NCBI GenBank assembly: GCA_902768825.1
Contig: CACXMR010000003.1
Span: forward strand, 2,665-66,664
Reading direction: 5' to 3'
Length of the DNA stretch: 64,000 bases
Source of the DNA: an uncultured Ruminococcus sp.
Lineage (GTDB): Bacteria; Bacillota; Clostridia; Oscillospirales; Acutalibacteraceae
The position numbers were made by a program, and so were the translations under genes. Below are positions 58,407 through 64,000 of this stretch, in pieces. The notes beneath the pieces were generated by a model. That model was not told the DNA's origin. It did no database searches and was given only the letters and a program-made list of their open reading frames with translations. The first letter of the stretch is position 1. The number at the start of each line of letters is the position of its first letter.

Positions 58407-60026
58407 ATGGATGAAAGAAGATTTAACGACGAACAGCTAAGAAATGACGATTACAACGATAACTATAACGAAAGCTATCGCTCACCCGCTAAGGACGAAA
58501 GAGGCGCTGATGAATATGAGGATATAAGCCTGGATTTCAAGCATGAAGAGAACAGCACAATAGACCAGACGGCTCAGCCTGTATTTTTCCCGCCTGAGCA
58601 GAAGCCCGCTGAGGCAAGTGTTGCTCCTTCCTACAGCTACGAGAAGTATAGATCACAGTTTTCGGCTCAGGAGCACGCCCCCAAGGCTTCACGCAGGAAA
58701 AGCTCAGGCACCGGAAAGAGAACAGCTCTTGTAGCCTGTGCGTTGGTGCTTGCTATGGGTCTCGGCTTTGGCGGAGGAGTCCTGGGAGCTTCCCTTGTGG
58801 GGGGCAACTCTCAGAGTACGGTGGTTGCCAACGGAACCGAAGGCAAGGCAGTCGAGGCTACCAAGTCCAACGGTGAAAAGACCGACCTGAAGATCGTGGA
58901 GTCCACTAACCAGACCAAGACCGGCGGAAACTCTATCCAGACTGTAGTGAAGCAGGTCAAGGATTCAGTGGTCGAGATAAGCACAGAGTCCACTTCTTAT
59001 AACAGCTTTTACGGTCAGTATGTTGTGCAGGGAGCAGGCAGCGGAGTAATTATTTCTGAGGATGGTTACATCATCACTAACCAGCACGTTATTGATGATG
59101 CTTCTGATATCACAGTCACACTTACCGACAGCACCACCTACAAGGCGAAGGTCATCGGTGCAGACGAGACTCTTGATATTGCCCTGTTAAAAATCGACGC
59201 AACCGGATTGACTGTAGCTACACTTGGTTCATCCGCAGACCTTGAGGTGGGCGAGACTGCTATCGTCATCGGCAATCCTCTCGGAAAGCTGGGCGGCAGC
59301 GTCACCGCCGGCATTATCAGCTCAACAAAGAGAAACGTCAAGATCGACGGTCAGTATAAGGAGCTTCTCCAGACAGATGCGGCTATCAATCCCGGCAACT
59401 CCGGCGGCGGTCTGTTTGACGGAAACGGCAACCTTGTGGGCATTATTGTAGCCAAGTCATTGCAGACATCAAGCGGCGAGACTGTAGAGAGCATCGGCTA
59501 TGCTATTCCCATTGACAACGTAAAGAATATCCTTGGAGATCTCAAGGATAGCGGATATGTAACAGGCAGAGCATATATCGGCATAACCCCCGTAAATGTA
59601 ACCGAGTCTAACAAGAGCCAATACGGCGTTGAAAAAGAGGGCGTCTATGTCTATAATGTCTATGAGGGCACAGCAGCCGAAGAGGCAGGAATTGTAGTAG
59701 GCGATTTGATTCTCAAGTTTGACGGTAATGACATCAAGACCTCTGCTGATCTTTCGACAGCTGTTCTGAAGAAAAAGGCAGGGGACAAGGTAGAAATGGT
59801 TATCTACCGTGACGGCGAGGAAAAGACCGTTGAGCTTACACTTGGTGAGTCAGTTCCTGAGACCTCCACCGAAAAAAGAAACAGCAACGGCTTTAACTCT
59901 AACGGAAATGGTTCCAGAGGAAGCAACGGCTCCAACGGCGGTGGTTCAAACGGTTACGGCTATGATATCGGCGGCGGCAGCTATGGCGGCAACTACGGCG
60001 ATATCTTCGATTACTTCTTCAACTAA
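58407..60026 (+). CDS. HtrA/DegP-like membrane-anchored serine protease with PDZ domain
   Basis: 539 residues. Acidic, disordered cytoplasmic part (1-~100), one membrane helix (~105-131), trypsin-like domain with His 227 (ITNQHVIDD), Asp 257 (DETLDIALLK) and Ser 332 (NPGNSGGG), then a PDZ domain (~395-480). It ends in a Ser/Gly/Asn/Tyr-rich low-complexity tail (~490-539). It degrades or refolds damaged exported proteins. CGGAGG lies upstream of the ATG. A TATAAT-like box is at 58339 but no fitting -35. A repeat hairpin begins 4 bp after the stop. Confidence 0.93.
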   Translation: MDERRFNDEQLRNDDYNDNYNESYRSPAKDERGADEYEDISLDFKHEENSTIDQTAQPVFFPPEQKPAEASVAPSYSYEKYRSQFSAQEHAPKASRRKSSGTGKRTALVACALVLAMGLGFGGGVLGASLVGGNSQSTVVANGTEGKAVEATKSNGEKTDLKIVESTNQTKTGGNSIQTVVKQVKDSVVEISTESTSYNSFYGQYVVQGAGSGVIISEDGYIITNQHVIDDASDITVTLTDSTTYKAKVIGADETLDIALLKIDATGLTVATLGSSADLEVGETAIVIGNPLGKLGGSVTAGIISSTKRNVKIDGQYKELLQTDAAINPGNSGGGLFDGNGNLVGIIVAKSLQTSSGETVESIGYAIPIDNVKNILGDLKDSGYVTGRAYIGITPVNVTESNKSQYGVEKEGVYVYNVYEGTAAEEAGIVVGDLILKFDGNDIKTSADLSTAVLKKKAGDKVEMVIYRDGEEKTVELTLGESVPETSTEKRNSNGFNSNGNGSRGSNGSNGGGSNGYGYDIGGGSYGGNYGDIFDYFFN

Positions 60027-60308
60027 CCCTGTCAGGGGGACTTTTGCGAAAAAGTCCCCCTGACAACCCCGAAAACGCTGTTCGCAGGGAAGAATGTCTG
60101 ATTTCACAGTTGACTGCTTGCGGTTCTTAGTAAATTTTCAATCCGCAGAAGCAAAAGCAGCCATACCCGAAAGACTATCACTGCGAAATGTGGTGCGCAG
60201 GCTCTGCACCGGGCGCCAAGCGTCCGCTCCCAATTTTGCGGGGCAGAATGAATAATAATTTAATACTTTGCTTACACCTCACTCATCTTTCATAATTTCT
60301 CCTCGAAG

Positions 60309-60337
60309 CGGGCTGCATCATTATGGTGCAGTCCGTT
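60309..60337 (+). terminator. Hairpin terminator in the htrA downstream region
   Basis: CGGGCTGCA/TGCAGTCCG stem (one wobble) with GTTTCAGTCTGATTTC after it. First of two related hairpins following the 47-bp direct repeats. Confidence 0.5.
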
Positions 60338-60493
60338 TCAGTCTGATTTCACAGTTGGCTGCTCCCCTGCGGCAGATACTATCATCTCGCGGACGCTGAA
60401 TTATCGCATCGATGTGACAAATAACACGAAATGGGGTGCGCAGGCTATGCACCGGCCTTACACCTCACTCATCTTTCATAATCTCTCCTCAAA

Positions 60494-60529
60494 GCGGGCT
60501 GCACTGAACAGGTGCCGCCCGCTTTGCTG
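60494..60529 (+). terminator. Second hairpin of the duplicated pair
   Basis: AGCGGGC/GCCCGCT with an inner GCAC/GTGC helix, followed by TTGCTGTTCCTGTTT. Confidence 0.5.
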
Positions 60530-60679
60530 TTCCTGTTTGCAGTGCAAGATCGATTAGTTAACGGGAAGGTGCGTAATATAATAGTAACAACTGCGAGGGC
60601 AGTTGGAGTCCGTTTACAGAGCCAAAGGGAGTGGAGGGTGCAGCGCAAATTGGGAGCTGCAGCTTGCCGCCAAAACAAA

Positions 60680-60711
60680 AACACGGCATCCCAAACGGGA
60701 CACCGTGTATT
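60680..60711 (-). terminator. Terminator of the sugar ABC ATPase gene
   Basis: ACACGG/CCGTGT and ATCCC/GGGA-type pairing, read on the minus strand just after the gene; AAAACAAAAAC on plus gives a T-rich tail on minus. Confidence 0.6.
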
Positions 60712-60731
60712 ATTATCGGTATTATAATTGA

Positions 60732-61844
60732 TTAGTTGGTGATGGTTCTCTCTGTTTCCTTGTCAAAGATGTGGATCTTCTCAACGTCGAGAGCGATCTC
60801 AACAACTTCGCCAGCTTCTGCAGTAGAAGAAGGATCAACACGAGCAACGCAGGATGTACCCTCGATTGTGAGATAGAGGTAGATCTCGTTACCCATAAGC
60901 TCTGTGATTTCTACCTGAGCCTCGATGATGCTCTCTTCTGATCTCTCAAGGAATTCAGGCTCATCATGCACGTCCTCAGGACGGATGCCCAGTACAACAT
61001 CCTTGCCAACAAAGTGTGAAAGAATGTTCTTCTTATTCTTTGACTCAGGCAGCGGAATGGTGTAGCGGCCAAACTGAATGCCGTAATCATCGCCTGATCT
61101 TACGATAGTAGCGTCGATGAAGTTCATCTGAGGTGTGCCCATGAATCCGGCAACAAACTGGTTACAGGGTCTCTCATAGAGGTTCTGAGGAGTATCAACC
61201 TGCTGAATGAAGCCGTCCTTCATAACAACGATACGGTCAGCCATGGTCATAGCCTCTGTCTGGTCATGTGTAACGTAGATGAAGGTTGTGCCGAGTCTCT
61301 TATGGAGCTTAGAAATCTCAGTTCTCATGGCAGTTCTGAGCTTTGCATCAAGGTTAGAAAGCGGCTCGTCGAGAAGGAATACCTTAGGATCACGAACGAT
61401 AGCACGGCCGAGGGCAACACGCTGTCTCTGTCCACCGGAGAGAGCCTTAGGCTTACGCTCGAGAAGGTGAGCGATATCAAGTGATCTTGCAGCTTCTTCA
61501 ACACGTCTTCTGATCTCCTCTGGAGGAGTCTTCCTGAGCTTAAGACCAAAAGCCATATTGTCAAACACTGTCATATGGGGATAAAGAGCGTAGTTCTGGA
61601 ACACCATTGCGATATCTCTTTCCTTCGGAGAGATGTCGTTAGCAAGAACGTCACCAATATGAAGCTCGCCCTTAGAAATATCCTCAAGTCCTGCAATCAT
61701 ACGGAGGGTTGTTGACTTACCGCAACCTGAAGGACCAACGAAGATAATAAACTCTTTGTCAGCAATCTCAAGGTTAAAGTCGCTTACTGCAACAACGTTT
61801 CCGTCATAGATCTTGTAAACATTTTTTAAAGATACACTTGCCAT
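60732..61844 (-). CDS. Sugar ABC transporter ATPase (MsmK/UgpC type)
   Basis: 370 residues. Walker [10 protein letters not shown] (~38-46), Q-loop, signature [15 protein letters not shown], Walker [17 protein letters not shown] and a C-terminal regulatory domain (about 240-370: [20 protein letters not shown]). MsmK-type ATPases power several carbohydrate importers at once; being alone here, without permeases, fits such a shared role, for example for maltodextrins freed by the amylase. ATG 61844 has AGGAGG upstream; the frame extends to 61901 without a ribosome site. No convincing promoter was fixed. Confidence 0.92.
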   Translation of the reverse strand: MASVSLKNVYKIYDGNVVAVSDFNLEIADKEFIIFVGPSGCGKSTTLRMIAGLEDISKGELHIGDVLANDISPKERDIAMVFQNYALYPHMTVFDNMAFGLKLRKTPPEEIRRRVEEAARSLDIAHLLERKPKALSGGQRQRVALGRAIVRDPKVFLLDEPLSNLDAKLRTAMRTEISKLHKRLGTTFIYVTHDQTEAMTMADRIVVMKDGFIQQVDTPQNLYERPCNQFVAGFMGTPQMNFIDATIVRSGDDYGIQFGRYTIPLPESKNKKNILSHFVGKDVVLGIRPEDVHDEPEFLERSEESIIEAQVEITELMGNEIYLYLTIEGTSCVARVDPSSTAEAGEVVEIALDVEKIHIFDKETERTITN

Positions 61845-62033
61845 AAATAATCCTCCTGAGTTCGCTATATTAAAAGCGTATTTGGAATCGATTTTCAACA
61901 CTATTACTTTAACATATTTTTTCCTAAAATAAAAGACTTTTTTTTACTAAAATCTTTACCTCTTGTTTAGATATAATTCACATAAGACAAATATCATATA
62001 TTCAAATTGTGCACTATGTATATTCATATAGGC

Positions 62034-62753
62034 TTAAATTCCGTGTTTTCGGCTTATAATATGAATTATTTCCTCATTGTTGAGATATCTTGACTCTCCT
62101 TGTGCAAGAGAAGCGTCAAGATAAACTTCTCCTATTCTGACTCTTTTAAGAGCAGTGACCTCTGCTCCGATGGCCTGGAACATACGTTTTATCTGGTGAA
62201 ATTTGCCCTCGCAGATCTCCACAAGAGCGCTGCTTTTGCCTGTAATTTTCATTTCCGCAGGCAGGCAGCTTAGTTCGCCTGTGGTTATGCCGGCTGCAAA
62301 GGCTTCCACGTCCTTTTCAGTCAGCTCTTTGTCGCACTCCACTTCATAGAGCTTGTAGACGTGGCTTTTTGGGGAGAGCATTTTATGCGCAAGCTCACCG
62401 TCATTGGTGATGAGAATGAAGCCAACTGTATCCTTGTCCAGCCTTCCCGCAGGAAAGAGGTCACGGCGCTGCATTTCAGGGGGTAGCAGGTCGATAACCG
62501 TTTTAGCATGCTTATCATTGCTTGCGGACAAAACCCCTGCGGGCTTGTTCATCATTATGTATACAAATCTGCAAAACTCAAGCTCCCTGCCGTCAACGGT
62601 AAAAACCGTGGTCTCAGGGTCGTATTTCTCCTCAGGACGCATAACCCTTTTGCCGTTTGCAAGGATACGCCCGCTGCGGATCATGCTTTTGATCTCGCTT
62701 CTGCTTGCCACGTTTTGAGATGACAATATTTTGTCTGTTCTTTCCAATGCCAT
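62034..62753 (-). CDS. RsuA-family 16S rRNA pseudouridine synthase
   Basis: 239 residues. An S4-like RNA-binding start (DKILSSQNVASRSEIKSMIRSGRILANGK) is followed by the catalytic domain: MMNKPAGVLSA, then PAGRLDKDTVGFILITNDGELAHKMLSP with the catalytic Asp in GRLD, and EGKFHQIKRMF. The length and order fit RsuA. It has its own strong promoter. Confidence 0.9.
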   Translation of the reverse strand: MALERTDKILSSQNVASRSEIKSMIRSGRILANGKRVMRPEEKYDPETTVFTVDGRELEFCRFVYIMMNKPAGVLSASNDKHAKTVIDLLPPEMQRRDLFPAGRLDKDTVGFILITNDGELAHKMLSPKSHVYKLYEVECDKELTEKDVEAFAAGITTGELSCLPAEMKITGKSSALVEICEGKFHQIKRMFQAIGAEVTALKRVRIGEVYLDASLAQGESRYLNNEEIIHIISRKHGI

Positions 62754-62793
62754 AGTATCACCGGTAATATCTGATTTTTGTTAATACAGTGAT

Positions 62794-62822
62794 ATTATAT
62801 CATGACGGATGACAAAATACAA
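62794..62822 (-). promoter_or_regulatory. Promoter of the rsuA-like gene
   Basis: Minus strand TTGTAT (62817-62822), 17-bp spacer, TATAAT (62794-62799) with TGA extended -10. Confidence 0.65.
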
Positions 62823-62866
62823 ACAGTTTTATGTTGATTTGCATATTATAGATCGGAGGGATGAAA

Positions 62867-63538
62867 ATGGAAACAATTATCTACACGGTGAAAAAGGGCG
62901 ATACTCTCTATGATATCGCAAAGCGCTGCGGGACAACGGTAGGCATGATAACACGCTATAACGGAATTATTGAGCCTGATATGATTTATCCCGGACAGAT
63001 ACTGAGGATTCCTGTCTCCGAGATACCCTGCATGAAAAAGAACTGTGCCCCTGAGATCGAATATATCGTCAAAAAAGGCGATACCCTTGCTGATATAGCC
63101 ATAAGATTCGGCAGCGGGATAAGGGCTATATCCCAGCTCAACGGCATCACTGACCCGGATAATATCGAAGCAGGCAGGATCATCAAGATTCCTGTCAGCA
63201 AGGAAGGCTCCTACACCATACAAAAGGGGGACACACTCTCTGAGATCGCCCGCAAAACAGACACCACGGTGGCGCAGCTTGATGAAAATAATGAGATATC
63301 CGATCCCGACAAGATAACGGCAGGGGAGCTTATTGACATCCCGGAAAAGGAAATGGCAGAGGATTCTCAGATCGGGGAGGATGACAGTGAAAGCATTGTG
63401 GAATATCTTGTCAAGAGCGGCGATACCCTGTGGAAGATAGCAAAGGAGTATGGTGTGAGCGTTGCCTATATAATTAATCTCAACAGGCTCACAAGGCCAG
63501 ACTGCCTTATGGAGGGGCAGATATTGAGGATAAGGTAA
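62867..63538 (+). CDS. Protein with four LysM domains, no signal peptide
   Basis: 223 residues made almost only of four LysM domains (about 3-48, 62-107, 113-157, 178-223), each with a GDTL motif: VKKGDTLYDIAK, VKKGDTLADIAI, IQKGDTLSEIAR, VKSGDTLWKIAK. LysM binds peptidoglycan or chitin-like glycans. No signal peptide or catalytic domain is present, so it is either made in the mother cell for the spore surface or leaves the cell another way. ATG 62867 is preferred, 7 nt after GGAGG; ATG 62861 touches the ribosome site. Confidence 0.88.
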   Translation: METIIYTVKKGDTLYDIAKRCGTTVGMITRYNGIIEPDMIYPGQILRIPVSEIPCMKKNCAPEIEYIVKKGDTLADIAIRFGSGIRAISQLNGITDPDNIEAGRIIKIPVSKEGSYTIQKGDTLSEIARKTDTTVAQLDENNEISDPDKITAGELIDIPEKEMAEDSQIGEDDSESIVEYLVKSGDTLWKIAKEYGVSVAYIINLNRLTRPDCLMEGQILRIR

Positions 63539-63574
63539 GACTATAATTCAAAAAGAAAACATTATCACCCAGGC

Positions 63575-63782
63575 TTTTCGCTCTCTGCTCGGCAAGCTGC
63601 CGGTCCCGATTATGTTTTGGAAAGACATATAATAACGGTTCGATAATACTTTTCCAAAACCAATTCGGGAGCGCAGGCTCTGCGCTGGCAAGCTGCCGGT
63701 CCCGATTTTGTTTTGGAAAGACATATAATAACGGTTTGTTAATACTTTTCCAAAACCAATTCGGGAGCGCAGGCTCTGCGCC
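63575..63782. repeat. 96-bp tandem repeat, locus 12
   Basis: Two direct copies (63591-63686, 63687-63782) starting GGCAAGCTGCCGGTCCCGAT. Each holds a long inverted repeat (GTTTTGGAAA ... TTTTCCAAAAC) and ends in the GGGAGC-GCAG-GCT-CTGC-GC box. The second copy ends exactly next to the stop codon of the following minus-strand gene. Confidence 0.85.
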
Positions 63783-64000
63783 CTACAGGCAGAAAATCAG
63801 CGCACATAACAGTGGCACAATAATATCCCACCATATCCTTATGCGGAAGGAGGTTATCTTCACCAGACGGAGAAGGCTCATTAGTGTGTTGATAAGCTCA
63901 CTGGTGATTATGACAGCGGCTGCCCCTACAATACCCATTGACGGAAGCAAAAATATTGTTAGCAGGATGCGGAGGGTTGAGTCGATGGTGTTAAAGATAA
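63783..64000 (-). CDS. C-terminal end of a SpoVB/MATE-like polysaccharide flippase (partial)
   Basis: The last 72 codons of a minus-strand gene that continues past the window edge. The translation contains NTIDSTLRILLTIFLLP, GIVGAAAVIITSELINTL and SLLRLVKITSFRI, ending in IVPLLCALIFCL and TAG. Two hydrophobic helices and the SELINTLMSLLRL segment fit the end of stage V sporulation protein B-like lipid flippases of the MVF/MATE group. This is too short for a firm name. Confidence 0.6.
   Translation of the reverse strand, partial: IFNTIDSTLRILLTIFLLPSMGIVGAAAVIITSELINTLMSLLRLVKITSFRIRIWWDIIVPLLCALIFCL

Larger units (their letters stand above)
60027..60670. repeat. Intergenic modular hairpin repeats, locus 11 (705-bp gap)
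   Basis: Largest gene-free stretch. It starts with a perfect 16-bp stem (TGTCAGGGGGACTTTT, 60030-60065) closed by GCGA, then CCCCGAAAACGCTGTTCGC. The GTGCGCAGGCTCTGCACC box follows in two forms (60191-60210, 60434-60453). Two ~47-bp direct repeats (starting CTTACACCTCACTCATC, 60271 and 60457) each lead into a hairpin. Last come GTAACAACTGCGAGGGCAG and GGGAGC-TGCA-GCT-TGCC-GCC (60652-60671). No coding frame is credible. Confidence 0.8.

Noticed and set aside
62842..62850. CATATTATA with AC 17 bp upstream, a sigma-K-like promoter for the LysM gene
   Set aside because: Transcription would start at or inside the GGAGG ribosome site, leaving almost no leader.
63591..63782. Possible CRISPR-like direct repeats
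   Set aside because: Only two directly adjoining copies of 96 bp, no unique spacers, no cas genes.

Overview
The window looks like a chromosomal segment of an anaerobic, spore-forming Clostridia, most like a gut Ruminococcus (Oscillospiraceae). This is inferred from gene content: sporulation genes (spoIIM, yqfC/yqfD, ylbJ, a spoVB-like end), a Gram-positive ctsR-mcsA-mcsB-clpC operon, AdhE fermentation, cell-wall LCP and teichoic-type transferases, and a 1755-residue secreted starch-degrading enzyme with a CBM26-like domain. No rRNA, phage, transposase, integrase or CRISPR array was seen. Species cannot be fixed from the sequence alone.

Layout. Positions 1-650 hold non-coding DNA and four minus-strand tRNAs (Lys, Gln, His, Arg) behind a consensus promoter. 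Positions 926-1492 encode a flavin reductase. Positions 1.6-15.1 kb form a surface-glycopolymer locus on the plus strand: glycosyltransferase, ABC-2 export permease, CDP-glycerol transferase, two tandem Stealth phosphotransferases and a glycosyltransferase-TagF fusion. It ends in a four-gene MBOAT, DHHW, FkbH-like and acyl-carrier-protein module that looks like a Dlt-type polymer decoration system with a different acyl loader. This is the best candidate for an undescribed system. Positions 15.5-18 kb carry small regulatory and unknown genes, followed at 18.6-23.9 kb by the giant amylase with eight near-identical ~91-residue repeats.

Positions 24.3-27.3 kb hold a split cobalamin methionine synthase. 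Then come spoIIM, a membrane protein, adhE with a Rex-like operator over a perfect promoter, a PflX-type radical SAM protein, yitT, divergent sporulation genes, asparagine synthase and a NusG_II/Gx/ApbE flavin trio. Positions 41.4-46 kb are the CtsR-controlled protein quality-control operon with three CtsR boxes. Downstream are tRNA-Leu, an ATPase-CYTH fusion with two small unknown proteins, LCP, YfbR, YfhO, a GH3 lipoprotein, a PHP phosphatase, CoaBC, HtrA, a sugar-ABC ATPase, a pseudouridine synthase, a LysM protein and the 3' end of a SpoVB-like flippase.

A striking feature outside genes is a dispersed family of modular hairpin repeats in at least twelve intergenic regions. Stems differ between copies but stay paired, several copies share the same order of modules, and some reach into the 3' ends of genes (clpC stop codon inside a hairpin, dtxR-like stop in a module, spoVB-like stop directly next to one). 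Gene starts given here were often moved downstream of the longest open frame to fit a Shine-Dalgarno site. Promoter, operator and terminator calls come from reading the sequence by eye and are unverified.
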